From the NCBI GenBank assembly GCA_913061145.1, contig CAJXUQ010000008.1, forward strand, positions 62,001 through 126,000: a stretch of DNA of 64,000 bases. Direction: 5' to 3'. Position numbers and translations under genes: made by a program. Source of the DNA: an uncultured Haliea sp. Its GTDB lineage: Bacteria > Pseudomonadota > Gammaproteobacteria > Pseudomonadales > Halieaceae. Shown here one piece after another: positions 8,862 to 19,639 of the stretch (positions are counted from its first letter, which is position 1; every line of letters begins with the position of its first letter). The notes beneath the pieces were generated by a model. The model saw only the letters and a list, made by a program, of their open reading frames with translations, was not told where the DNA came from and searched no databases.

Positions 8862-9529
8862 GTGCCCTAGTCGCCCACACGGCCGAGGCCACGCCGCTCG
8901 TCGACCCGCAACTGTTCGTACGCATTGCCGGAGACCTGCGTGATCGCGGCTACAGCGTCTGCCCGGGCGCCTTGCCGCTGGCGCTTGCCGGGGGCCTGCT
9001 GGACCACCTGCATACGATGAGCGCAGCGCGTTTCACTGCGGCCGGCGTTGGACGCGAGAACGACCACACACTGAACAGTTTCGTGCGCACCGATGCGATC
9101 TGCTGGATCACCGGGGAGTCATCCGCCGGGCGGGCGTGGTTGGCGTGGGCCGAGGCACTGCGTGAATCCTTGAACCGGGAGCTGTTACTCGGCCTGTTTT
9201 CCTTTGAAAGTCATTTTGCGCACTACCGCCCCGGGGATTTCTACCGCAAGCACGTGGACGCTTTTCGCGGTGAGGCCAACCGGGTGTTGTCCGTGGTTGC
9301 CTATTTGAATCCGGGTTGGCAAGGCGACAATGGGGGGGAGCTACGCCTGTTTACCGGCACCGACGACGAAGCCGCGCTGCTGGTGCAGCCGCTGCATGGC
9401 ACTGTGGTGGTGTTTCTCAGCGAGGACTTTCCCCACGAAGTGCTGCCGGCCAACCGCGACCGATATTCCATTGCCGGGTGGTTTCGGGTGAACGGGTCCA
9501 CGGCGACCCGGGTCGACCCGCCGCGATAA
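8858..9529 (+). CDS. 2-oxoglutarate/Fe(II) dioxygenase (prolyl 4-hydroxylase-like)
   Basis: A 223-residue non-haem iron hydroxylase. The iron triad is visible as H132 and D134 in RKHVDAF and H193 in FPHEVLP. R202 in RYSIAGWF is positioned to bind the 2-oxoglutarate carboxylate. The pattern HYRPGDFYRKHVD...GELRLF...FLSEDFPHEV is that of the SM-20/EGL-9-like prolyl hydroxylase group, which hydroxylate proteins or peptides. The start is a GTG that overlaps the ATP-grasp stop. NADP-glutamate dehydrogenase follows after 32 bases. It probably acts on the same substrate as its partner ligase, but this is inference. Confidence 0.88.
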   Translation: MSALVAHTAEATPLVDPQLFVRIAGDLRDRGYSVCPGALPLALAGGLLDHLHTMSAARFTAAGVGRENDHTLNSFVRTDAICWITGESSAGRAWLAWAEALRESLNRELLLGLFSFESHFAHYRPGDFYRKHVDAFRGEANRVLSVVAYLNPGWQGDNGGELRLFTGTDDEAALLVQPLHGTVVVFLSEDFPHEVLPANRDRYSIAGWFRVNGSTATRVDPPR

Positions 9530-9561
9530 CCGCCGGTGTACCACACACAGGAGCCACGACA

Positions 9562-10920
9562 GTGAACGCACAGCACGCTGACGCATTACAGAGTTTCATG
9601 GAAGAAATCGAGCGCCGTAATCCGGGAGAGCCAGAGTTCGCGCAGGCCGTACACGAAGTGGCCATGGATATTGTGCCCTATATTGCGGACAAGCCCGTTT
9701 ACCAGGAGCTGAAAATCCTGGAGCGGATGGCGGAGCCGGACCGCATTGTCACCTTCCGCGTTGTCTGGGAGAACGATCACGGTGAGATCTGCGTTAACCG
9801 CGGCTTTCGCGTGCAGCAAAACAATGCCATCGGCCCTTACAAGGGCGGCATTCGCTTCCACCCCTCGGTGAACCAGTCGGTATTGAAGTTTCTCGCCTTC
9901 GAGCAGGTGTTCAAGAACAGCCTGACCGGCCTGCCCATGGGCGGCGGTAAGGGAGGCGCCGATTTCGATCCCAAAGGCAAGAGCGAGCGCGAGATCATGC
10001 GGTTCTGTCAGGCATTCATGACCGAACTCTACAAACATATCGGCCCCAACACCGATGTGCCCGCCGGAGACATCGGCGTGGGAGGGCGCGAGGTGGGCTA
10101 CATGTTCGGCCAGTACAAACGCATCGTGAACCGCTTCGAGGGTGTGTTGACCGGCAAATCACTGGAGTTTGGCGGCAGCCGGATTCGTGCGGAAGCGACC
10201 GGTTACGGCGCTGTGTACATGATGGAGGAAATGCTCTCCCACCATAAGGAGAGCATCGAGGGTAAAACCTGCCTGCTGTCCGGTGCCGGTAATGTGGCCA
10301 CCTACTGTGCAGAAAAGTTGATAGGCATGGGCGGTAAGGTGGTAACCATGTCGGACTCGGGTGGCTTCATCCACGACCCGGAGGGGCTGACCCACGAGAA
10401 ACTGCAGTGGATCATGGAGCTGAAGAACCGGCGTCGCGGACGCATCGAGGAGTACGCCAGAGAGTTCTCCGGTGCGACCTTTCACGCGGATGAGCGCCCC
10501 TGGAAAGTGCCCTGTGACCTGGCGTTCCCCTGCGCCACGCAGAATGAAATCACTGCGGATGATGCCAGGCAGCTGGTGGAAAATGGCTGCCGTGGCATCT
10601 CCGAGGGCGCCAACATGCCGGCAACGACGGAAGCAATTCGTGTGATTCAGGGGGCCAAAAATGTGCTGCATGCCCCGGGCAAGGCGGCCAACGCCGGCGG
10701 AGTGGCCGTGTCCGGCCTGGAGATGAGCCAGAACAGCCTGCGGCTGCAATGGAGCCGGGCCGAGGTCGACCAGCATCTGCGCAGCATCATTCGCGGCATC
10801 CACGACCAGTGCGTGGAGTTTGGCACTGCGGCGGACGGCCACGTGGACTACTTCAAGGGCGCCAATATCGCCGGGTTCAACAAAGTGGCGGCCGCGATGA
10901 TCGCCTACGGCGTCATGTAA
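9562..10920 (+). CDS. gdhA: NADP-specific glutamate dehydrogenase (hexameric)
   Basis: A 452-residue enzyme interconverting 2-oxoglutarate plus ammonia and glutamate in the cytoplasm; the length equals that of the hexameric bacterial form. The catalytic-lysine segment LPMGGGKGGADFDPKGKS, the PAGDIGVGGREVGY motif and the Rossmann start LSGAGNVATYCAEK are intact. The GTG at 9562 has AGGAG eight bases upstream. The frame is open further upstream to 9316, but that stretch overlaps the dioxygenase gene and has no family match. Position behind the ligase and dioxygenase genes suggests co-transcription. Confidence 0.95.
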   Translation: MNAQHADALQSFMEEIERRNPGEPEFAQAVHEVAMDIVPYIADKPVYQELKILERMAEPDRIVTFRVVWENDHGEICVNRGFRVQQNNAIGPYKGGIRFHPSVNQSVLKFLAFEQVFKNSLTGLPMGGGKGGADFDPKGKSEREIMRFCQAFMTELYKHIGPNTDVPAGDIGVGGREVGYMFGQYKRIVNRFEGVLTGKSLEFGGSRIRAEATGYGAVYMMEEMLSHHKESIEGKTCLLSGAGNVATYCAEKLIGMGGKVVTMSDSGGFIHDPEGLTHEKLQWIMELKNRRRGRIEEYAREFSGATFHADERPWKVPCDLAFPCATQNEITADDARQLVENGCRGISEGANMPATTEAIRVIQGAKNVLHAPGKAANAGGVAVSGLEMSQNSLRLQWSRAEVDQHLRSIIRGIHDQCVEFGTAADGHVDYFKGANIAGFNKVAAAMIAYGVM

Positions 10921-10950
10921 GGCGCCGCACCGCGGCGGACCCGCAGATCC

Positions 10951-12573
10951 TCAGACCCTTGGCACGGCGGCCAGCAGTGTCCGGGTGTAGGGGTGCTCGG
11001 GCGCGGTGAGAATCTGCTCTGCGGTACCCTGTTCCACCAGTTTGCCTCGCTGCATCACACCCACCTTGTGGGCGAGTCCGGGAACGATGGAGAGATCGTG
11101 TGTGATGAACAGGTAAGAGACACCGAATTCGCGCTGCAGCTCTGCCAGCAGGTCCAGCACCTCAGCGCGAATTGACACGTCCAGCGCGCTGGTCGGCTCG
11201 TCGCAGATGATCAGCTCCGGATTCACCGCAAGGGCGCGGGCGATCGCGATGCGTTGCAACTGGCCGCCGGAAAATTCATGCGGATAGCGATGGGCGTGCT
11301 CCGCAGCGAGCTGCACCCGCTCCAGTAGCCGCTGAATGCGCTCCTTGCGTTCTTCCGGGGAGAGCGCCAGACCGAGGCTGATCATGCCCTCGGCAATGAT
11401 GTCGCCTACGGTCATACGTGGATTCATGGACGAAAACGGATTCTGGAAAATCACCTGTATCTGCTTGCGGTAGGGCAGCATGGCGCTGCGCCCCAGACCA
11501 CCTATGGTCTCGCCCTGGAAGCGGATTGCACCCCCCGCGATCGGCTCCAGGTTGAGCACCGCACGTCCCAGCGTGGACTTGCCACTGCCGGATTCACCGA
11601 CCAGGGCATAGGTTTCACCGCGCCCGATGGCGAGGGATACCCCGTCGACGGCGCGGGTGTGGTCAACCACCCGCTGTAGCAGTCCACGGCGAATGGGAAA
11701 CCAGACCTTCACATCCTCAAGCTCCAGCAGCGGCGCCTCGGCAGCCGCTTCGCGGAAATGGGTCAGGTCCGGCAGGGCATCGATCAGGCGCCGGCTGTAA
11801 GCCTGCTTCGGGTTGTGGAAAAAATCTTCCACGCTGGCGCGTTCAATCAGCTCTCCGCGATACATGACCGCAACCTCGTCGGCGGTATTCTTGACCACAC
11901 CCATGTCGTGGGTAATCAGCAGAACTGCGAGTTGCCTTGAGCGTGTGAGTTCGCGTATCAGGTTCAGCACTTGCAGCTGGATGGTAACGTCCAGTGCCGT
12001 AGTAGGCTCGTCGGCGATCAATACATCGGGCTCACAGGCCAGGGCCATGGCGATCATGACCCGCTGCTGTTGCCCACCGGACAGTTGGTGAGGAAAGAAG
12101 TCGAAGCGCTGCTCGGGGTCGGGAATGCCGACTTCGTGGAACAGCGAAACTACGCGCTCACGCAGAGCCGCGCCCCGTAGGCGCGTGTGCAGGCGCAGTG
12201 TTTCGGCAACCTGCCTGCCCACAGTCTGCACAGGGTTCAGGGCACTCATCGCGTTCTGGAAGATCATCGCCACACGGCGCCCGCGGACTTCCTGCATGCG
12301 CGCTTCGGACAATCCAAAGAGATCCTGCCCCGACACCTCCACGCTGCCGCCGCTGATGCGCAGCGCATCCGGCAACAGGCGCATGGCGGCCAGGGACGTG
12401 ACCGACTTGCCGCTGCCGGATTCGCCGACCAGCGCAAAAACCTTGCCGGCCTGCAGTTCCAAGCTGATGCCCTTGACGATCGCCTCGCCGGTCTCGGCCA
12501 GGGTGACCGTGAGGTCCTGGACCCGCAGGCAGACGGTGCCCGCTGCAGGCTGCGTTTGGCGTTCCCTGCTCAT
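10951..12573 (-). CDS. yejF: Oligopeptide ABC transporter ATPase with two nucleotide-binding domains (YejF-like)
   Basis: A 540-residue cytoplasmic ATPase with two full ABC cassettes. Walker A motifs [11 protein letters not shown] and [11 protein letters not shown], signature loops [12 protein letters not shown] and [12 protein letters not shown], and Walker B segments [12 protein letters not shown] and [12 protein letters not shown] are all intact. A double-cassette ATPase is typical of the Yej (microcin C/oligopeptide) transporter. The ATG at 12573 overlaps the stop of the upstream permease by four bases. The open frame continues upstream to 13005, but that part lies inside the permease gene. 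It is the last gene of the four-gene operon. Confidence 0.92.
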   Translation of the reverse strand: MSRERQTQPAAGTVCLRVQDLTVTLAETGEAIVKGISLELQAGKVFALVGESGSGKSVTSLAAMRLLPDALRISGGSVEVSGQDLFGLSEARMQEVRGRRVAMIFQNAMSALNPVQTVGRQVAETLRLHTRLRGAALRERVVSLFHEVGIPDPEQRFDFFPHQLSGGQQQRVMIAMALACEPDVLIADEPTTALDVTIQLQVLNLIRELTRSRQLAVLLITHDMGVVKNTADEVAVMYRGELIERASVEDFFHNPKQAYSRRLIDALPDLTHFREAAAEAPLLELEDVKVWFPIRRGLLQRVVDHTRAVDGVSLAIGRGETYALVGESGSGKSTLGRAVLNLEPIAGGAIRFQGETIGGLGRSAMLPYRKQIQVIFQNPFSSMNPRMTVGDIIAEGMISLGLALSPEERKERIQRLLERVQLAAEHAHRYPHEFSGGQLQRIAIARALAVNPELIICDEPTSALDVSIRAEVLDLLAELQREFGVSYLFITHDLSIVPGLAHKVGVMQRGKLVEQGTAEQILTAPEHPYTRTLLAAVPRV

Positions 12574-13940
12574 GCGCTTGCCCTCCGCAGGCTGGTGCGC
12601 GGGTCGAAGGCATCGCGTACCAGGTCCGAAAACAGGTTGGCGGCCAGCACCAGAACAAACATGAAAAAGAACGCGCCGGTGAGCGTCCACCAGATGGTGG
12701 GCTCCCGCGACAGCTCTGACCGCGCACCGTTGATCATGTTGCCCCAGCTGCCCATGGAGGGGTCGACACCGACACCGATATAGGACAGCACGGCCTCGGC
12801 GAGAACCAGTGCACTGAAGTCGAGTACGAACGTGATGAGAATGATGTGCACGACGTTGGGCAGGACATGCCGACCCAGAATACGGCTGTGGCTGACGCCG
12901 AAGGCGTGTGCTGCCTGTACGTAGCCGAGCTGGCTGATCTTCAGGGTCTCCGCACGAATCAGCCGACACAGTGTCGACCAGCTCGTCACCCCCAGGATGA
13001 AGCACAGGGCGATGAACTTGGCATCCGCCTTTTCCATGCCCACGGCAAAGAAATCCGGGTTCAGATCGATGTAGACCTGGAACAGCAACACGGAGGCGGC
13101 AATCAGCAGAATCCCGGGAATGGAGCTCAAGGTGGTGTAGAGATACTGCACGACATCGTCAACCCAGCCCTTGAAGTAACCGGCCATGACGCCCAGCGTG
13201 ACCGCGATCGGCAGCATGATCAGTGTGGCCAGGGTGCCCAGCAGCACACCGGTGCGAATACCCTTGAGTGACTGGAACAGCACGTCTGCGCCGCCCTGGT
13301 CCGTGCCGAGAATATGGTAATGGCGACTGAGGCTCACCATCCACACGGCGCTGCACAGAATCACCGCCTGTGTCGTCCACGACGCCAGCCAGGGGAAGCG
13401 ACTGCCGCGCAGCAGCAGCCACTGTGGCGTGATCACCAGTGCGCAGAGCAGCAGGCCCCAGAGTAGTGCGCGGACACTCTTGCCCAGTATATCGGCGGCG
13501 CGTTCGTCGGGGTGGCTGAGGTGCTGTCCGGCATGGCGCAGGGGCGGGAAATCACGGATGTCGCGCCCGTCCGCGTCCTTGATATTCTCCTTTTCAAAGG
13601 ATAACAGTGCAAAAGGCGCGGAGTAGGTGCGCTCGAAACGCTCCCCCATACCGCCAGTGAGCACGTCGAAGACGCTCGTAACCTTGTTGTCGTAGAACAC
13701 CTCTTCGGTGGCGAGGTTCTCCGGGTTTTCCAGTGCGCGCCGGAAATGCAGGGAGTCGAGCAGGGCCACCATGATATAGGCGGCGATGACTGTAAACGCC
13801 ACCATGCCCAGTCGCGAGCTGAAGACCTCCGCCCAGCGCTCCCGGGTTTGTGGGTCACGTCGCAGGCGCCAGAAAAACAGGGTCAGTGAGATCACCAGCA
13901 GGAAGATCAGCGCATCGGACCAGAGGATAACGGGTTTCAT
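12570..13940 (-). CDS. yejE: Oligopeptide ABC transporter permease (YejE-like) with enlarged N-terminal region
   Basis: A 456-residue inner-membrane permease. The C-terminal part has the binding-protein-dependent permease fold with the cytoplasmic EAA-like loop (HAFGVSHSRILGRHVLPNVV) that meets the ATPase. It begins with a membrane helix (about 7-25), then a second (about 47-62). A long soluble stretch of some 100 residues follows before the next helices, so it is over 100 residues longer than the E. coli protein (about 340, as recalled). The stop overlaps the start of the ATPase gene. The permease gene upstream ends 13 bases before this ATG. Confidence 0.9.
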   Translation of the reverse strand: MKPVILWSDALIFLLVISLTLFFWRLRRDPQTRERWAEVFSSRLGMVAFTVIAAYIMVALLDSLHFRRALENPENLATEEVFYDNKVTSVFDVLTGGMGERFERTYSAPFALLSFEKENIKDADGRDIRDFPPLRHAGQHLSHPDERAADILGKSVRALLWGLLLCALVITPQWLLLRGSRFPWLASWTTQAVILCSAVWMVSLSRHYHILGTDQGGADVLFQSLKGIRTGVLLGTLATLIMLPIAVTLGVMAGYFKGWVDDVVQYLYTTLSSIPGILLIAASVLLFQVYIDLNPDFFAVGMEKADAKFIALCFILGVTSWSTLCRLIRAETLKISQLGYVQAAHAFGVSHSRILGRHVLPNVVHIILITFVLDFSALVLAEAVLSYIGVGVDPSMGSWGNMINGARSELSREPTIWWTLTGAFFFMFVLVLAANLFSDLVRDAFDPRTSLRRASA

Positions 13941-13953
13941 CGTTGTCAGGCCC

Positions 13954-14931
13954 TCAGGACAGCCGTACCCGGGGATCGGCCCAGGTATAGGAAATATCAG
14001 TTAACAGCAGGCCGATGATGTACAGAATAGAGCCGATAAACACCATGCTGCGCACGATGGCGAAGTCCTGGGAGTTGATGGCGTCCAGCATGTAGCTGCC
14101 AAGGCCGGGTATGCCGAAGAACGATTCAATCAACAGGCTGCCCATAAAGAGTGAGGGAATCAGTACCACCACACCAGTGAGAATGGGTATCAGCGCGTTG
14201 GGCAGGATATGCCGGAACAGGATAGACAGCTCGCTGCAGCCCTTGGCACGGGCGGTGCGGACGTAATCCTGGTTCGCCTCCTCGAGGAACAGTGTGCGGT
14301 ACCAGCGGGCGCCGGCGCCGATGCCCGCCACCACGCCCACCAGGACGGGGAGGATGAGGAACTTCCACACCTGGCCCTCCGTATGAAACCCGGATATCGG
14401 CACCAGGCGCCAGGTTTTGGCCACCAGGAACTGCCCGCCGATAATGTAGAACAGGTAGGAAATCGACATCAGCGCGACAAAGACAAATACGGCGCCGCGG
14501 TCCAGCCGGGTGCCGCGGAACATGACCACCATCAGCGCCACGCAGATGTTGACGCCAATACCGACCAGAAAGGTGGGCAGGGCGACGGCGAGGCTGGGCC
14601 ACATCCGGGTGGCGACATCCGTGGTGATGTCCCGGCCGCTTTCCGAACGGCCAAAGTCAAAGGCGAACAGCCGCACGGACTTGTCGAAGAAAATGGTATC
14701 GGTAAGCTGCGCCACGCCCGCTGCGTCCGGGTTCAGGAACAGGGGTTTGTCATAGCCGTTCTTCTGCTTCCAGTTCTCGATAGCCTCGGGGGTGACGTAT
14801 TTGTCGCCGAGTTGGGAAGCTGCCATGTCATCGGGCGAGTTGACCACGAAGAACAGGGTGAAGGTGAGCAGGTTGACGCCCACCAGGATCGGGATGGCAT
14901 AGATCAGGCGGCGCACGATATAGGCAAACAT
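13954..14931 (-). CDS. yejB: Oligopeptide ABC transporter permease (YejB-like)
   Basis: A 325-residue inner-membrane permease that begins MFAYIVRRLIYAIPILVGVN, the classic start of DppB/OppB/YejB proteins. Several membrane helices follow, with an EAA-like loop (ARAKGCSELSILFRHILPNAL) for contact with the ATPase. AGGAG lies upstream of the ATG at 14931. A longer open frame to 15057 runs into the binding-protein gene and is rejected. It sits 11 bases downstream of the binding-protein stop, so the genes form one operon. Confidence 0.92.
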   Translation of the reverse strand: MFAYIVRRLIYAIPILVGVNLLTFTLFFVVNSPDDMAASQLGDKYVTPEAIENWKQKNGYDKPLFLNPDAAGVAQLTDTIFFDKSVRLFAFDFGRSESGRDITTDVATRMWPSLAVALPTFLVGIGVNICVALMVVMFRGTRLDRGAVFVFVALMSISYLFYIIGGQFLVAKTWRLVPISGFHTEGQVWKFLILPVLVGVVAGIGAGARWYRTLFLEEANQDYVRTARAKGCSELSILFRHILPNALIPILTGVVVLIPSLFMGSLLIESFFGIPGLGSYMLDAINSQDFAIVRSMVFIGSILYIIGLLLTDISYTWADPRVRLS

Positions 14932-14942
14932 GGTCGCTCCTG

Positions 14943-17117
14943 TTATTGGCGGGCCGTCGCGCGCAGGCGACGGCGATAGGCGATAATGCCGGGAAGCAGC
15001 AGTGCCACCAGCAGCGCGCTCATGGCATACAACGGCCAGATCACGGGCTGGTTCCACTCCTCGCGCTTGCGCTCGCGCAGGTCATCGTCAATGCGCACGT
15101 ACTTGAGGGTGTTTTTGGAAATGCCGTGGCGTTTGTTGTTGTGTACCCAGGGGTTATTCAGGTAGATGTCCTTCGGGTAAAAGCCGTACAGCCAGACGGC
15201 GTCCTCGCGGTAGAGGTCGACCATGCGCGCGACCAACGCATCCCGTTCCTCGCCGGCAGGAAGAACGCGCATCTGGCGGAACAGGTCGTCGTATTCGGGG
15301 CGCTCGTAACTCGCATTGTTGGCCCCATCGCAATTGCAGATCAGCGGACTTTCCGGTCCGTAGAGGAGAAACAGGAAGTTCTCCGGGTCCGGGTAGTCGG
15401 CCAGCCAGCCGTGGGAAAAAATCTGTGTGTTGCCCGTCAGCAGTTTTTCGCGGGTGCGGTTCCAGTCAGCCGGGCGGTATTCGACCTGCACACCAATGCG
15501 GCCGAAAGCGCGGTCCATCCAGTTCATGCTGGTGCTGGAGATGGCCTGGCTCTGCACGTCAATGAAGATCTTCAGCGGCTCCCCGGTGCGCGCATCGCGA
15601 CCGTTCGGGTAGCCGGCCTCGGTCAGCAGCTGTTTTGCGTGCTCAATTGACTTGCGCTTGGGTGCGCCGTCTACCCAATCGTACACGTAAGGGTTGATGC
15701 CGGCCTCGCCTTCGACAAAACCCGGTATGCCTGGCGGTATCGGCGACTGGGCAGCAATGCCGTTGCCCTTGTAGAAGATGTTGAGGTATTCCTCGGTATC
15801 GAAGGCAATCTGCAATGCACGGCGCAGTTTCCGGCGCTCCTCGGTGTAGCCGCCGAGCACCGGGTCGCGCATGTTGAAACCGTAATAATAGATCGCCGGT
15901 TTGACATCGGGCGATACCGTGATGCCATGGTTGGCCAGTTCCGCACCCAGTTCCACCCCATTCGGGCCGACCACGAAGGCCTGGTCAAACACCCGGTTGG
16001 TGTTGCCGTGGCTTTCACCCGAGCGGTCGTAGTAGCCCTGCAGGAACTTGGTCCACAGAGACAGCACTTCCTTTTCCAGCCGGAACACCGCGCGGTCAAT
16101 CAGCGGCAGACGCTTGCCCGCATCTTCCAGCAGCCCCTGCTCGGCGTCTCCCGGCGCGCCCTCGGTGGGGAAATAGTCCTCGCGGAAGTTCGGGTTGCGC
16201 TCCAGAACGATTTCACTGTTCGGGTCATTCTTCACCATCATGAACGGCCCGCTGCCTACCGGCCACCAGTCCAGGGTCAGGTTGCGGTCCAAAAAGCCCG
16301 GATTGTGGAAAAAGCGGTCCACCTCTGGCGCGATCGGCGAGAAAAAGTGCATGGCCAGCCAGTAGCTGAATTGCGGGTAGCGTCCCTTGATGGTGATGCG
16401 GAAGGTGCGCTCGTCAACTACTTCCAGACCGTCCATCGGATAGTCGTCCAGGTTGACCCAGCCGTCCCGCGGCACGTCTTTCAGGCGTGCCGAGAAGTCC
16501 TCCATACCGACAATGTACTGGGCCATGAAGCCGAGCATGGGTGAGGCATTGAACGGGTCCGCGAGGCGTTTGATGGCGTAGACGTAGTCGTTGGCGGCTA
16601 CCGGCCGCGAACCCAGCTCCGGAAAATCGCTGATCTGGCGATACGGGCGGCTTTCGCTGGCGTCCTCGAACAGGTAGTGCGGCGCGCCACGGTCGTCCAC
16701 GGCAAAGGCCGGGTGTGGCTGGTAGCGCGCATCGGCGCGCACGGTCAACGCATACACCGAGTAGGCGACGTCCTCTGCCTCCGGGTCAATAATCTCGCCT
16801 TCGGCGTTGATATAGGTAATCTGAGGGAAATCCTCAACGCCCAGGGGCAACAGTTCATAGGGCCGCTTGAGGTAGTGGTAGCCCATGGGGGGTTCATAGA
16901 TCTGCATCAGGAACAGCGACTCATCGGACGCGTAGGACAGTGCCGGGTCCAGATGCTTGGGCGGCAGTGGTGTCATCACCGACTGGTAGGTAACAAGGCC
17001 CGGCGGGCTCTCCGGGTTGGGGTTATTCCAGGGGCCGTCGGTACAGCCGGCCAGGAGCGCGGCGCTGGTCAGCAGCAGTGCAGCGCGCGTGCGCGGTGCG
17101 GCGAGTCTGGAGAGCAT
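14943..17117 (-). CDS. Extracellular solute-binding protein, family 5 (YejA-like lipoprotein) with C-terminal membrane anchor
   Basis: A 724-residue binding protein for the oligopeptide transporter, longer than usual for the family (about 500-600). The signal peptide ends in the lipobox LLAGC. The body has the peptide-binding SBP features (YDWVDGAPKR, SHGWLADYPDPENFLFLLYG). Unusually, the last 40 residues contain a hydrophobic stretch (IWPLYAMSALLVALLLPGII, about 692-711) followed by a basic tail (YRRRLRATAR), which looks like a C-terminal membrane helix with a cytoplasmic end. The ATG at 17117 is chosen because it gives a proper lipoprotein signal; the frame is open to 17165. It is the first gene of the operon and diverges from the aminopeptidase gene at 17221. 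Confidence 0.87.
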   Translation of the reverse strand: MLSRLAAPRTRAALLLTSAALLAGCTDGPWNNPNPESPPGLVTYQSVMTPLPPKHLDPALSYASDESLFLMQIYEPPMGYHYLKRPYELLPLGVEDFPQITYINAEGEIIDPEAEDVAYSVYALTVRADARYQPHPAFAVDDRGAPHYLFEDASESRPYRQISDFPELGSRPVAANDYVYAIKRLADPFNASPMLGFMAQYIVGMEDFSARLKDVPRDGWVNLDDYPMDGLEVVDERTFRITIKGRYPQFSYWLAMHFFSPIAPEVDRFFHNPGFLDRNLTLDWWPVGSGPFMMVKNDPNSEIVLERNPNFREDYFPTEGAPGDAEQGLLEDAGKRLPLIDRAVFRLEKEVLSLWTKFLQGYYDRSGESHGNTNRVFDQAFVVGPNGVELGAELANHGITVSPDVKPAIYYYGFNMRDPVLGGYTEERRKLRRALQIAFDTEEYLNIFYKGNGIAAQSPIPPGIPGFVEGEAGINPYVYDWVDGAPKRKSIEHAKQLLTEAGYPNGRDARTGEPLKIFIDVQSQAISSTSMNWMDRAFGRIGVQVEYRPADWNRTREKLLTGNTQIFSHGWLADYPDPENFLFLLYGPESPLICNCDGANNASYERPEYDDLFRQMRVLPAGEERDALVARMVDLYREDAVWLYGFYPKDIYLNNPWVHNNKRHGISKNTLKYVRIDDDLRERKREEWNQPVIWPLYAMSALLVALLLPGIIAYRRRLRATARQ

Positions 17118-17151
17118 ACGGGAGGATCCCTGTGACAGGCAGCGGCCTATG

Positions 17152-17179
17152 TTAACAGCAAACACACCGGCGGTTAACT
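17152..17179 (+). promoter_or_regulatory. Possible promoter for the M1 aminopeptidase gene
   Basis: TTAACA (17152-17157) and TTAACT (17174-17179) are spaced by 16 bases, 40 bases upstream of the aminopeptidase ATG. The -35 is good and the -10 poor. The same bases form two copies of the palindrome GTTAAC (17151-17156 and 17173-17178) whose starts are 22 bases apart, so they might instead be an operator for the divergent pair. This is weak evidence. Confidence 0.25.
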
Positions 17180-17220
17180 ACAGGTCGCCATGGAGGGTAG
17201 AATGGCGGTCAGGAGGCACC

Positions 17221-19585
<2,365 letters not shown>

Positions 19586-19587
<2 letters not shown>

Positions 19588-19615
19588 AAAAGCCGCTGGA
19601 GTCGCCTCCAGCGGC
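19586..19615 (-). terminator. Rho-independent terminator for the PhoX-like gene
   Basis: GCCGCTGGAG (19592-19601) and CTCCAGCGGC (19606-19615) form a perfect 10-bp stem with a 4-base loop. On the minus strand the stem is followed by six Ts (19586-19591). It lies 25 bases past the stop of the minus-strand gene, and its T-tract overlaps the TAA stop (19585-19587) of the convergent aminopeptidase gene. Confidence 0.85.
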
Positions 19616-19639
19616 CGGGACCACGTGCGGCGTGCAGAA

